This document shows positions 17,399-26,342 of a stretch of DNA of 64,000 bases, piece by piece. Within the stretch, counting starts at the first letter, position 1. The number at the start of each line of letters is the position of its first letter. Both the position numbers and the translations under genes were made by a program. Source of the DNA: Lysobacterales bacterium (GTDB lineage Bacteria; Pseudomonadota; Gammaproteobacteria; Xanthomonadales; Xanthomonadaceae); assembly GCA_017302135.1 (NCBI GenBank), contig JAFLDZ010000001.1, positions 124,001 to 188,000 on the forward strand, written 5' to 3'. Under the pieces are notes generated by a model. It was not told where the DNA came from. It ran no database searches and worked only from the letters and a program-made list of their open reading frames with translations.

Positions 17399-18459
17399 CG
17401 TCGTGCTCCAGAAGACTGCTGTGACGCGCTACCCGCCGCTTTGCCCGGGCCCCGCCACTGTGCGAGCAGTTCGGCGAGGGCGAGGTCGGCGCGGACCGTG
17501 GTCCGCAGCAGATCGCGGGTGCGGTTGGCGGCGTCGAACCAGGTTGCGAGGGTGCGGATTCTGATCGGATCGGTCAAGCGTCCGGCTTCGGCAAGGGCCA
17601 GATCGGCGGCGTGGCGCAGGCGCTGGTCGAGGTCGGCGGCGTCGGCCCAGCGTTTGGCGGTGTCGAGCGGCGATTTGTCGCCGCGACCGATGGCCTGCAG
17701 GTCGGCGGCGATCTCGCGACGCAGATCGAGGCCGCCGTCGCGCAGCCAGCGATCGGCCAGGCCGGGATGACCGCGCGCGGCGGTCAGCGCTTCGCGGGCG
17801 ATGGCGTCGGCATGGCCTTGGGCCAACAGCCACGCCAGGGCTTCGTCCAGCGGTGGCAGCCGCATCTCCAGGCGCTGGCAGCGGCTGCGGATGGTGGCGG
17901 GCAGGCGCATGGGGTTGGCGCTGATCAGCCACAGATAGCGGCCGGGCTGCGGTTCTTCGAGCGTTTTCAACAGCGCGTTGCAGGCGGCGTGGTTGATGGC
18001 GTCGGCGGGATCGAGGATCACGATCTGCGCGCCGCCGTACTGCGGGGTGAGCGAGAGTTTTTCGGAAATCAGCCGGATCTGTTCGATCACCAGTTCGGTG
18101 CGCAGGCGCGGCGGACGCGCCTTGTCGTTCCACTCGTAGCCGACAAAGGTGAGGTCCGGATGACCGGAATGGCCGAACGGATGCGCCAGCATGCCGTCGG
18201 GGCGCTGTTCGGCGGGGTCGCGCTGGTAGCGGTTCTCGAACAGCTGACAGCTGCGGCAATGGCCGCAGGGCTCGCCTGCGCTGTCGCGTGCGGTGCAGAG
18301 CATACGCTGGGCCAGCCGTTCCGCCAGCAGCCGCTTGCCGAGCTGCGCAGGGCCGCACAGCAGCAGGCCATGGCCGAGACGACCGCTGTCGAGCGCGGCG
18401 GTGGTCTGGGCATACATGCGTTGTTGCCAGGGTGCGAACGCGGGCAGTTGCAGACTCAT
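17395..18459 (-). CDS. holB: DNA polymerase III subunit delta prime
   Basis: 354 aa. Clamp-loader component that, with gamma/tau and delta, opens and loads the beta clamp. Visible features: the P-loop-derived GPAQLGKRLLAERL near residue 40, a four-cysteine zinc module (C-x9-C-x2-C-x2-C around CGHCRSC), LLKTLEEPQPGRYLWLISA and the SRC sensor motif (RSRCQRLEM). Ten nt separate it from tmk. It lies in the mltG-tmk-holB-pilZ run. Confidence 0.95.
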   Translation of the reverse strand: MSLQLPAFAPWQQRMYAQTTAALDSGRLGHGLLLCGPAQLGKRLLAERLAQRMLCTARDSAGEPCGHCRSCQLFENRYQRDPAEQRPDGMLAHPFGHSGHPDLTFVGYEWNDKARPPRLRTELVIEQIRLISEKLSLTPQYGGAQIVILDPADAINHAACNALLKTLEEPQPGRYLWLISANPMRLPATIRSRCQRLEMRLPPLDEALAWLLAQGHADAIAREALTAARGHPGLADRWLRDGGLDLRREIAADLQAIGRGDKSPLDTAKRWADAADLDQRLRHAADLALAEAGRLTDPIRIRTLATWFDAANRTRDLLRTTVRADLALAELLAQWRGPGKAAGSASQQSSGARR

Positions 18460-18469
18460 GCGCGTGCGC

Positions 18470-19153
18470 TCATCCGGATGCCTTGGTGCGCGCGATGAAC
18501 ATGCGCAGGATCGCGACCGCGTCGGCCGCGACTTCGGCGGCGGACTGGGTCGCGTCGATCACACGCATGCGTTCGGGTTCGGCGCGCGCGCGGGCGAGGA
18601 ACGCGCTGCGCACTTTTTCGAAGAAATCGTCGCGCTCGCGTTCGATGCGATCCGGGTAGAGATCGCGACCACGGGTGCGTTCGCGGCCCTGGGCCACACC
18701 CAGATCGAGCAGCAGCGTCAGCCCGGGCTGGATGCCGACCACGTGATGTTCCAGTTCGGCGATGAATGCGGAATCGATCCCGCGTCCCCCGCCCTGATAG
18801 GCGTAGCTGGAGTCGGTGAAGCGGTCGCTGATCACCCATGCGCCGCGCGCGAGCGCAGGCAGGATGGTTTCGCGCACATGCTGCGCGCGCGCGGCGAACA
18901 TCAGCAGCAGTTCGGTTTCGGCGGCGGGCGGTTCGTGCTGCACGCCGTCGACGGGCACGTTCAGCAGCAGGTTGCGGATCTGTTCGGCCATCGGCGTGCC
19001 GCCGGGCTCGCGGGTGGACACCACCTCATGCCCGGCCTGCAGCAGCGCATCGCGCAGCGCGTTGAGCACGGTGGTCTTGCCCGCGCCCTCGCCGCCTTCC
19101 AGCGAGACGAAATGCGGATGGCGTTCGAGGCCGTTGTCGCCGAGCGCGGTCAT
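18470..19153 (-). CDS. tmk: Thymidylate kinase
   Basis: 227 aa. Phosphorylates dTMP to dTDP. P-loop GGEGAGKTT near residue 20, TREPGGTP substrate motif, the DRF(T)DSSYAYQGGGR segment and a LID region with two arginines before YPDRIE. Its ATG overlaps the stop of mltG by 4 nt, indicating translational coupling. Length is normal with ~12 extra residues at the N-terminus. Confidence 0.96.
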   Translation of the reverse strand: MTALGDNGLERHPHFVSLEGGEGAGKTTVLNALRDALLQAGHEVVSTREPGGTPMAEQIRNLLLNVPVDGVQHEPPAAETELLLMFAARAQHVRETILPALARGAWVISDRFTDSSYAYQGGGRGIDSAFIAELEHHVVGIQPGLTLLLDLGVAQGRERTRGRDLYPDRIERERDDFFEKVRSAFLARARAEPERMRVIDATQSAAEVAADAVAILRMFIARTKASG

Positions 19154-20277
19154 TGCGTGGGCGCCTGCTGCTCAACGGCCGGCTTTTCAACGGCCTGCTG
19201 TCCAGCAGCGCGCTGTTCGTCCGCACGCTGTGTGCGGTAACGCTTGAGATACTCGGCGACGGCGGTCTTGTGTTCGCCGTAGGTTTTGGTGAATACATGC
19301 CGGCCGCTGCCGTCGCCGATGGCGACGAAGAAAATGGCATCGCCCGGCGCCGGATGCGCGGTGGCCTGCAGCGCGGCGCGACCGGGCATGGAGATCGGCG
19401 TCGGCGGCAGGCCATCGCGGGTGTAGGTGTTGTACGGCGTGTCGGTGTCGAGATCGCGACGGCGGATGTTGCCGCTGTAGGCGCTGCCCATGCCGTAGAT
19501 CACGGTGGGATCGGTTTCCAGACGCATCGGCGTGTTCAGGCGACGCACGAACACGCCGGCGATCTGCGGACGTTCCTCCGGTGCGCCGGTTTCCTTCTCG
19601 ACGATCGATGCCAGGGTCAGCAGTTCGTACGGCGTCTGCAGCGGCAGGTCCTTGTCGCGTCCGGCCCAGGCTTCGGCCAGCGTCTTTTCCATCGCGGTGG
19701 CGGCGCGCTTGAGCACGTCCAGATCGCTGTCTTCGCGGGTGTAGAGATAGGTTTCGGGCAGGAAGCGGCCTTCCGGATGCTGCGCGCCCAGACCCAGCGC
19801 GCGCATCAGCGCGGCATCGTCCAACTGCGCGCCTTCCTGCTTCAGCGGCGTCGCTTTGGCCAGCGCCGCGCGCAGGTCGCGGATGTTCCAGCCTTCGACG
19901 ATGGTGAATCTGTAGCTGACGACTTTGCCGTCGCGCATGTGCGCGAGCAGTTCGCGCGGGCTCATGCCCGGCTGAAGCGCGTATTCGCCGATCTGGATCC
20001 TGCCCGCGGTGCCCATCTGCTTGGCCAGCGCGCGCCATTCGAAATCGCGGGTCTCGATACCCAGTGCGCGCAGCTTGCGCAGCACCTTGGGCAGCGAATC
20101 GCCGGACGCGACGATCAGGGTCTCGCCGTCGTCGATGCCGGTCATCGGCGCGTCGGCGAAGCCGAGATAGCGCTGGTAGGCCAGAAAACCGAACGCACCC
20201 ACCGCGACTGCGATCAGCGCCAGGAACAGCAGCGCGAGCACGCCGAGGCGGGATTTTTTCTTGCGGGCTGCACTCAC
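19150..20277 (-). CDS. mltG: Endolytic murein transglycosylase MltG
   Basis: 375 aa starting at GTG 20277, whose GTGA overlaps the pabC stop. One N-terminal membrane helix (residues ~11-33), then a LysM-like region and the YceG catalytic domain with Glu227 in LASIVEKETG. MltG cleaves nascent glycan strands in the inner membrane and sets their length. The C-terminus (about residues 350-372) carries an unusual pentapeptide run (DEQRA, AGQQA, VEKPA, VEQQA) encoded by the 15-nt repeat at 19161-19235; it is not part of the family core. Confidence 0.95.
   Translation of the reverse strand: MSAARKKKSRLGVLALLFLALIAVAVGAFGFLAYQRYLGFADAPMTGIDDGETLIVASGDSLPKVLRKLRALGIETRDFEWRALAKQMGTAGRIQIGEYALQPGMSPRELLAHMRDGKVVSYRFTIVEGWNIRDLRAALAKATPLKQEGAQLDDAALMRALGLGAQHPEGRFLPETYLYTREDSDLDVLKRAATAMEKTLAEAWAGRDKDLPLQTPYELLTLASIVEKETGAPEERPQIAGVFVRRLNTPMRLETDPTVIYGMGSAYSGNIRRRDLDTDTPYNTYTRDGLPPTPISMPGRAALQATAHPAPGDAIFFVAIGDGSGRHVFTKTYGEHKTAVAEYLKRYRTQRADEQRAAGQQAVEKPAVEQQAPTQ
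19161..19235. repeat. Tandem 15-nt repeat at the 3' end of mltG
   Basis: On the plus strand, units GCGCCTGCTGCTCAA, CGGCCGGCTTTTCAA, CGGCCTGCTGTCCAG, CAGCGCGCTGTTCGT and a degenerate CCGCACGCTGTGTGC. They match the units in the permease (5613-5657) and the 2OG oxygenase gene (37923-37967), but here they lie on the antisense strand of the host gene. Confidence 0.65.
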
Positions 20278-21131
20278 GGAGCGTCCTCGTTCGATGCGTT
20301 GTGGAAAGCCGGATAAGCGAAGGCGGGATGCGCGGCGGCCAGACGGCGACGGGCGTCGCCGACCGCAGGATGCGGCGCCCAGACGCGGTCGCCGAGGCGC
20401 GCTACCGGCAGGATACCGCGCACCGCGTTGGACAGGACCACCGCGTCGGCGGTTTCCACCTCTTCCGCAGTCAGTCGACGCTCGCCAGCGGCGAACGCGC
20501 GCAGCGCCCAACTGCGACAGACGCCTGCGATACCGCAGTGATCCAGCGGCGGCGTCCACCAGTGGCCCTCGCGCAGCACGAACAGATTGGCGGCGGTGGC
20601 AGCGACGACATCGCCTTCGGTGTCGCGCATCAGGCCTTCGTCGATGCCCGTATCGCTCCATTCGGCGCGGGCCAGGATCTGTTCGAGGCGGTTGCAGTGT
20701 TTGATCCCCGCCAGCAGCGGCTGCCGCGACAGCCGGGTATCGCACCACCGCAGCACCAGACCGCCGGGACGCAGCGGCGGCGGCAGCGATGAGGCGATCA
20801 GCATCCACACCGGCGGCGCCTGCAGCATCGGCGTGTAGCCGCGTCCGCCACTGCCGCGGGTGACGATGAGCTTGATCACCGCGTCGCGATGCAGCGACAG
20901 CCAGTCGTGCAGTTCGCTGTCGAGGCACTCGGGCGACGGCAGCACGATCCGCAGCCGCGCCGCACCCAGCGCGAGCCGCGCGCGATGCCCCGGCCACCAT
21001 GGAATGGATCCGCCGATCGCGCGCATGGTCTCGAAAATGCCGTCGCCGTAGGCAACGCCCCGGCCTTCGGCCAGTACCGCATCGGTCCGGTCTTCGATGC
21101 GCGCTTCGCCGACGAACAGACGCGCGCTCAC
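20274..21131 (-). CDS. pabC: Aminodeoxychorismate lyase
   Basis: 285 aa from GTG 21131, which overlaps the pabB stop (GTGA). A fold-type IV PLP enzyme: it splits pyruvate from 4-amino-4-deoxychorismate to give p-aminobenzoate for folate. Lys144 in AGIKHCNRLEQ is the PLP-binding lysine; GDGIFETMR and the C-terminal SNAVRGILPV are family motifs. No ATG lies near the N-terminus, so the GTG start with translational coupling is preferred. Confidence 0.93.
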   Translation of the reverse strand: MSARLFVGEARIEDRTDAVLAEGRGVAYGDGIFETMRAIGGSIPWWPGHRARLALGAARLRIVLPSPECLDSELHDWLSLHRDAVIKLIVTRGSGGRGYTPMLQAPPVWMLIASSLPPPLRPGGLVLRWCDTRLSRQPLLAGIKHCNRLEQILARAEWSDTGIDEGLMRDTEGDVVAATAANLFVLREGHWWTPPLDHCGIAGVCRSWALRAFAAGERRLTAEEVETADAVVLSNAVRGILPVARLGDRVWAPHPAVGDARRRLAAAHPAFAYPAFHNASNEDAP

Positions 21132-22555
21132 GCTTCGGTTCCCATTGCCTTGAGCAAACCACGTGCCTTGGCGCGGGTTTCGTCGAGTTCGCGCTGCGGA
21201 TCGGAGTCGGCGACGATGCCGGCGCCGGTGCGGAAGCGCAGCGAGCTTCCGCCGGTCGCATCGCGCTCCACTTCGGCGCTGCGGATCAGGATGTTCAGAT
21301 CCAGATCGCCGTCGCGATTGAGCCAACCGAACGCACCGGTGTAGGCGCCACGCCCGGTGCCTTCCAGCTCGGCGATGATCTGCATGCAGCGCACTTTCGG
21401 GCAGCCGGTGATCGTGCCGCCGGGAAACACCGCGCGGATCGTCGCGCCGGGCGAGGCATCGTCGCGCAGTCGCCCGCGCACGTTGCTGACGATGTGATGC
21501 ACGTGCGAATAGCTTTCGACCGTCATCAATTCGTCGACTTCGACGCTGCCCGGCACGCAGACGCGACCGAGGTCGTTGCGTTCGAGATCGATCAGCATCA
21601 CGTGCTCGGCGCGCTCTTTCGGATGACCGACGAGTTCGCGGATGCGTGCTGCGTCGTCGTCGCCCTCGAAACGTGGACGGGTGCCGGCGATCGGTCGGGT
21701 TTCGACCACATCGCCGCGCACCGACACCAGACGTTCCGGCGAAGAACTCACCACCGCCCACGGCGCATCGGCGGTACCGCCCGCGAACAGTCCCGCGAAC
21801 GGCGCCGGACTGGCGGTGCGCAGACGCGCGTACAGCGCTGCGGGATCGAGCGGCTGCGCGAAGCGCGCGCGCCACGCACGCGACAGATTGACCTGGAACA
21901 CATCGCCCGCAGCGAGGTAATCGAGAATCCGCGACACGCCGGTGGTGAATGCACCGGGCGCATCGTCCTGCAGCGACGATGGCGCTTGCCATGCGGGCAG
22001 CGGCGCGGGATCGGCGGCATCGATATCGGCGAGGATGCCGCCCAGCATCGATGCGGAATCCTGTTCGGCGATCGCGAAGCATTCGCCGGTGGCGTGATCG
22101 CGCAACACCGCTGCCGGACAGCGCAGCGCAAGCGCGACGGGCAACGCGCCTTCGGCCTGCGGCAAGCGCAGCACCGGCTCGACCTGCGCGGCGAGTTCAT
22201 AGGCCAGAAACAGCGCCCAGCCGCCACGAAACGGCCAGCGCGGCTCTTCGCGCGGCATGCGCAATGCGCGCCAGCGATGATCGAGCAATGCGAGGAAATC
22301 AATGCCCCCGCTTCGATCCGATACGACGCGGTCGTCCTGATCGCGGACGCAACCATCGCAATCGAGCCGCAGCGCTTCGCCGTCGGCGACGAGCAGCAGA
22401 TCCCAGCGTCCCATGCTCGACCCCGCAGGATGCGGCGCATACCCGGCGTGCAAGGACGACGAGGTGGATTGCAGCAGCAGCGGATAGCGCTCGGGCGCCT
22501 GACGATGCAGGCGCAGCAGATCGCAGTCCGCCGACAGCGCGCGGGTGACGATCAT
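21128..22555 (-). CDS. pabB: Aminodeoxychorismate synthase component I
   Basis: 475 aa chorismate-binding enzyme. The catalytic C-terminal domain is recognisable: FQVNLS, SSSPERLVS, PIAGTRPR, EHVMLIDLERNDLGRV, FPGGTITGCPK and RTGAGIV. It aminates chorismate using ammonia from a PabA-type glutaminase, not encoded here. Oddity: the PIKGT lysine that makes the covalent intermediate in E. coli PabB is Ala290 here (PIAGT), the residue typical of anthranilate synthase TrpE. Being coupled to pabC strongly favours a PabB role. It starts 38 nt after fabF. Confidence 0.9.
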   Translation of the reverse strand: MIVTRALSADCDLLRLHRQAPERYPLLLQSTSSSLHAGYAPHPAGSSMGRWDLLLVADGEALRLDCDGCVRDQDDRVVSDRSGGIDFLALLDHRWRALRMPREEPRWPFRGGWALFLAYELAAQVEPVLRLPQAEGALPVALALRCPAAVLRDHATGECFAIAEQDSASMLGGILADIDAADPAPLPAWQAPSSLQDDAPGAFTTGVSRILDYLAAGDVFQVNLSRAWRARFAQPLDPAALYARLRTASPAPFAGLFAGGTADAPWAVVSSSPERLVSVRGDVVETRPIAGTRPRFEGDDDAARIRELVGHPKERAEHVMLIDLERNDLGRVCVPGSVEVDELMTVESYSHVHHIVSNVRGRLRDDASPGATIRAVFPGGTITGCPKVRCMQIIAELEGTGRGAYTGAFGWLNRDGDLDLNILIRSAEVERDATGGSSLRFRTGAGIVADSDPQRELDETRAKARGLLKAMGTEA

Positions 22556-22592
22556 GCGGACAATGTCTCGAAGGGAAATACGGTCGGGAAAA

Positions 22593-23831
22593 TTACAGTC
22601 GGCCGAAAACCAGGGTGCCGTTGGTGCCGCCGAAGCCGAAGCCGTTCGACACCGCGACGTCGATCTTCTTTTCGCGCGCGACGTTCGGCACGTAATCCAG
22701 ATCGCAGCCTTCGCCGGGCGCGTCGAGATTGATCGTCGGCGGAATGATGCCGGTGCGCAGCGCCATCACCGAAAACACCGCTTCCACGCCGCCGGCAGCG
22801 CCGAGCAGATGGCCGGTCATCGATTTCGTCGACGACACCATGGTCGTGTACGCGTGATCGCCGAGCGCGCGTTTGATCGCAAGCGTTTCGGCCAGATCGC
22901 CCAACGGCGTCGACGTGCCGTGGGCATTGAGGTACCCGACCTGATCGGGGCGCACGCCGGCATCCTTGAGCGCGGCGACCATGCAGCGCGCCGGGCCATC
23001 GCCGTTCTCGCTGGGCGCGGTCATGTGGAACGCGTCCGCACCGGCACCGAAGCCGAGCAGTTCGCAATAGATCTCTGCACCGCGGGCTTTGGCGTACTCG
23101 TATTCTTCGATGACGAGAATGCCGGCGCCGTCGCCCATCACGAACCCGTCGCGGTCCTTGTCCCAGGGGCGCGACGCACGCGCAGGATCGCCGTTGCGGG
23201 TCGACATGGCTTTCATCGCGCAGAATCCGCCGATGGACGTCGGGCTGGAACCGCGCTCCGCGCCACCTGCGATCATCACATCCGCATCGCCGTACTGGAT
23301 CGTGCGCATCGCCATGCCGATGGAGTGATTGGCGCTGGCGCAGGCCGATACTGCGGAGAAATTCGGCCCCTGGATGCCGGTCATCAGACTGATCTGACCC
23401 GGCAGCATGTTGATGATGGTGCTGGGGATATAGAACGGCGAGATCTTGCGGGGACCGCCTTCGTGATACTTGATCGTCTGTTCTTCGATGCCGAGGATGC
23501 CGCCGATACCGGAACCGATCATCGCACCGATGCGCTCGGCGTTGCCTTCGTTCACCTCAAGCCCGGCATCGCGCATCGCCATCAGGCTTGCGGCGACGCC
23601 GTAGTGGATGAAGGCGTCCATTTTCTTGACGTCCTTGGGGGCGATCCACAGCAGGGGATCGAAACCCTTGACCTCGCCGGCGATCCGGGTGGCCATGTTG
23701 GAAGCATCGAAATGGGTGATCTCGGCGATGCCGGAACGTCCGTTGACGATGCCGTCCCAACTGCTGGCCAGATCGTTGCCCAACGGCGAGACGATGCCCA
23801 GACCGGTGACCACTACGCGACGCTTCGACAT
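22593..23831 (-). CDS. fabF: Beta-ketoacyl-ACP synthase II
   Basis: 412 aa. Condenses malonyl-ACP with acyl-ACP in chain elongation. The KAS II Cys-His-His triad is Cys164 (VSACASANHS), His304 (NAHGTSTPLGD) and His341 (KSMTGHLLGAAGG); the glycine-rich NGFGFGGTNGTLVF closes the protein. Follows acpP after ~160 nt that contains two stable hairpins (23932-23977), and precedes pabB. Confidence 0.97.
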   Translation of the reverse strand: MSKRRVVVTGLGIVSPLGNDLASSWDGIVNGRSGIAEITHFDASNMATRIAGEVKGFDPLLWIAPKDVKKMDAFIHYGVAASLMAMRDAGLEVNEGNAERIGAMIGSGIGGILGIEEQTIKYHEGGPRKISPFYIPSTIINMLPGQISLMTGIQGPNFSAVSACASANHSIGMAMRTIQYGDADVMIAGGAERGSSPTSIGGFCAMKAMSTRNGDPARASRPWDKDRDGFVMGDGAGILVIEEYEYAKARGAEIYCELLGFGAGADAFHMTAPSENGDGPARCMVAALKDAGVRPDQVGYLNAHGTSTPLGDLAETLAIKRALGDHAYTTMVSSTKSMTGHLLGAAGGVEAVFSVMALRTGIIPPTINLDAPGEGCDLDYVPNVAREKKIDVAVSNGFGFGGTNGTLVFGRL

Positions 23832-23931
23832 TTGTTCTACTCCCGAACGCTACAGGGACTTCACGGCCTATTCCCGCGACGCGATGGTTGCGCCGCGACG
23901 CGCGGAATCGCTCCGCGCCCTCAAACGCGCA

Positions 23932-23977
23932 GGGCCGCGATGCGGCCCCGGCGGTCGCCCGATCCATCGATCGGGCG
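23932..23977 (-). promoter_or_regulatory. Two tandem hairpins in the acpP-fabF spacer
   Basis: Read on the minus strand after acpP: CGCCCGATC/GATCGGGCG (23956-23977, 4-nt loop), then GGGCCGC/GCGGCCC (23932-23948, 3-nt loop). No T-runs follow, so they are more likely mRNA 3'-end stabilisers or processing sites than terminators; acpP usually needs far more product than fabF. Confidence 0.5.
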
Positions 23978-23993
23978 CAGGATCAAAGCGCGC

Positions 23994-24233
23994 TTACGGC
24001 TTGACGTGAGACTTGATGTAGTCGATGGCCTGCTGCACCGACGTGATTTTCTCGGCCTCTTCGTCCGGAATCTCGCACTCGAACTCTTCTTCGAGGGCCA
24101 TCACCAGTTCGACGGTGTCGAGCGAGTCCGCGCCGAGGTCGTCGACGAAGGAAGCGCTGTTGGTGACTTCATCGTCCTTGACGCCAAGTTGTTCGATCAC
24201 GATTTTCTTGACGCGTTCTTCGATGCTGCTCAT
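23994..24233 (-). CDS. acpP: Acyl carrier protein
   Basis: 79 aa, very acidic. Ser37 in GADSLDT is the site for 4'-phosphopantetheine. Start supported by a GGAG-type RBS 9 nt upstream. It carries the growing acyl chain between FabD, FabH, FabG and FabF, all encoded beside it. The 170-nt gap to fabG may hold its own promoter (TACACT-like sequence), but I cannot define a good -35. Confidence 0.98.
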   Translation of the reverse strand: MSSIEERVKKIVIEQLGVKDDEVTNSASFVDDLGADSLDTVELVMALEEEFECEIPDEEAEKITSVQQAIDYIKSHVKP

Positions 24234-24403
24234 GGGTTGTGCTCCGGGGAGGTAAATGTTGCGGTGGATAGTGTAAGGGAAACCAGGGTTCGGGATAGGC
24301 CCGGACCTGCCTTTTCAATTCAATGACTTGGCGACTGCCGATCGACCAGAGCACCGCATGCGCGTCCTGGACGCGGTTCGGGCGGCGAATCGGGCACTGC
24401 GGC

Positions 24404-25165
24404 TCAGGGCATATACATCCCACCGTTGACATGCAGCGTTTCGCCGGTGATGTAGCCGGCCGCAGGGCCGGCCAGGAACGCGACCGCTTGGGCGATGTCG
24501 CTGGCCTCGCCGAGACGGCCGAGGGCGATCTGGCCGATCAGGCCTTCCTTCGCCGAATCCGGCATGGCACGGGTCATATCGGTATCGATGAAACCGGGGG
24601 CGACCACATTCACGGTGATGCCGCGCGAACCGATTTCCTTCGCCAGCGATTTGCTGAACGCGATGATCCCGGCCTTGGCGGCGGCGTAGTTGGTCTGGCC
24701 TGCGTTACCGGTCACACCGATGACCGATGCGATGTTGACGATGCGCCCCTTGCGCGCCTTCATCATGCCGCGCATGACCGCTTTGCTGGTGCGATAGACG
24801 CTGGTGAGATTGGTGTCGAGGATCGATTGCCAATCCTCGTCCTTCATCCGCATCAGCAGGTTGTCGCGGGTGATGCCGGCGTTGTTGACCAGAATCGATA
24901 CCGGTCCGAACTCTTTGGAGATGCTGTCGATCAATGCCTCGACCGCTGCGCCGTCGACCACATCGAGCTTGCGGCCATGGCCGCCAATCGGCGCAAGGCG
25001 CTCGCCGATGGCCTGCGCACCGCTGTCCGAGGTGGCGGTACCGATCACGGTCGCGCCTTGCGCGGCCAACAGGTCCGAGATGGCAGCGCCGATGCCGCGA
25101 CTTGCGCCGGTCACGAGGGCGATCTCGCCTTTCAACGGGCGGTACTGGGTGGTGTCGTTGGTCAT
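24404..25165 (-). CDS. fabG: 3-oxoacyl-ACP reductase
   Basis: 253 aa from the ATG at 25165. Short-chain dehydrogenase: NADPH-binding TGASRGIG at residues ~19-26, NNAG at ~94-97, catalytic Ser147, Tyr160 and Lys164 (TNYAAAK). Reduces the beta-keto group in each elongation cycle. The reading frame continues upstream but there is no RBS or homology before this ATG, and fabD ends 49 nt upstream. Confidence 0.97.
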   Translation of the reverse strand: MTNDTTQYRPLKGEIALVTGASRGIGAAISDLLAAQGATVIGTATSDSGAQAIGERLAPIGGHGRKLDVVDGAAVEALIDSISKEFGPVSILVNNAGITRDNLLMRMKDEDWQSILDTNLTSVYRTSKAVMRGMMKARKGRIVNIASVIGVTGNAGQTNYAAAKAGIIAFSKSLAKEIGSRGITVNVVAPGFIDTDMTRAMPDSAKEGLIGQIALGRLGEASDIAQAVAFLAGPAAGYITGETLHVNGGMYMP

Positions 25166-25214
25166 GGAATGCGTATCCCGGAAATGAATTGCATGCGGCG
25201 CTGGAAGCGGGCGG

Positions 25215-26171
25215 TCAACGCCACGCGTCGAGCGCGGTTTCGAAATCGTCCAGCGCGCCGAGCGCACGGTGCTCGATCGACTTGTCGATGCGCTTGACCA
25301 ATCCGCCGAGCACTTTGCCGGGACCGCATTCGGCGACGCGCACCACACCGCGCGCGGCCAGCGCTTCGACGCAGGAAGTCCACTGGACCGGCAGATACAG
25401 CTGACGCACCAGGGCATCGCGGATCGCCTGGATGCCATCGTGCACTTCGGCATCGACGTTCTGGATCACCGGCAACGCGGGTTGGCGCCAGTCGACGCCA
25501 TGCATCGCTTCGCCCAAGCGATTGGCCGCATCGCGCATCAGTGGCGTATGCGACGGCACGCTGACCGCGAGCCGAGCGATCTTGCGCGCGCCGCGTCCAG
25601 TCAACAGCGCGCTGGCGCGCTCGACCGCAGCGGCATGGCCGCCGATCACGATCTGCCCGGGCGCGTTGAAATTGGCCGCCACCACGACTTCGCTGCCCGA
25701 CGCTTCGGCACAGGCTTCGCGGACGGCATCGTCTTCGGTGCCGATCACTGCGGCCATCGCACCGCTGCCGGCAGGCGAAGCACCCTGCATCAGTTGCCCG
25801 CGGATACGCACCAGATGCGCCGCTTCGCGCAGCGACAGCGCGCCGGCAGCGACCAGCGCGCTGTATTCGCCGAGACTGTGCCCGGCGAGCGAAGACGGCA
25901 TCGCCCCACCCTGCGACTGCCACAAACGCCACACCGCGACGCTCGCGGCGAGCAGCGCGGGCTGGGTGAATTCAGTGCGGTTGAGCTGCTCTTCCGGGCC
26001 GCCCTGCGACAGCGCCCAGAGATCCACGCCAGCGCCATCGGAGGCTTCCGCGAAGCTCTCGTGAATCGACGGATAGCGCTCGGACAGCTCGGCGAGCATG
26101 CCGACGGACTGCGAACCCTGTCCGGGAAACACGAAGGCCAGGGTCGGATCGGCCGCTTGGGGTTCGCTCAC
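25215..26171 (-). CDS. fabD: Malonyl-CoA:ACP transacylase
   Basis: 318 aa from GTG 26171, the only start that gives the standard N-terminus leading into AFVFPGQGSQ. Nucleophile Ser99 in the GHSLGEY elbow, and His208 in VPSHTPLM. Transfers malonate from CoA to ACP. Upstream, a terminator-like hairpin separates it from fabH (26288-26320), so it may be the first gene of its own transcript or depend on readthrough. Confidence 0.96.
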   Translation of the reverse strand: MSEPQAADPTLAFVFPGQGSQSVGMLAELSERYPSIHESFAEASDGAGVDLWALSQGGPEEQLNRTEFTQPALLAASVAVWRLWQSQGGAMPSSLAGHSLGEYSALVAAGALSLREAAHLVRIRGQLMQGASPAGSGAMAAVIGTEDDAVREACAEASGSEVVVAANFNAPGQIVIGGHAAAVERASALLTGRGARKIARLAVSVPSHTPLMRDAANRLGEAMHGVDWRQPALPVIQNVDAEVHDGIQAIRDALVRQLYLPVQWTSCVEALAARGVVRVAECGPGKVLGGLVKRIDKSIEHRALGALDDFETALDAWR

Positions 26172-26287
26172 GCGGTGTTCCAGCTCGAATGCGGAAGGCG
26201 ATGATACGGGCGAACGCCGCCGTCTGTCTGTACGACGGCGTATGTAGGGCATGTCCCGAAATGTCGTGCGGCCGGAGCTTCGACAAC

Positions 26288-26320
26288 AAAAAACCGCCGC
26301 GTCCTCAGGGTCGCGACGGC
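26288..26320 (-). terminator. Intrinsic terminator between fabH and fabD
   Basis: On the minus strand GCCGTCGCG pairs with CGCGGCGGT (two G-U pairs) across a 10-nt loop, followed by a run of six T. It lies 22 nt after the fabH stop, inside the fab cluster. Confidence 0.65.
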
Positions 26321-26342
26321 TTTGTCGGAAAGCGGTGCGGGC

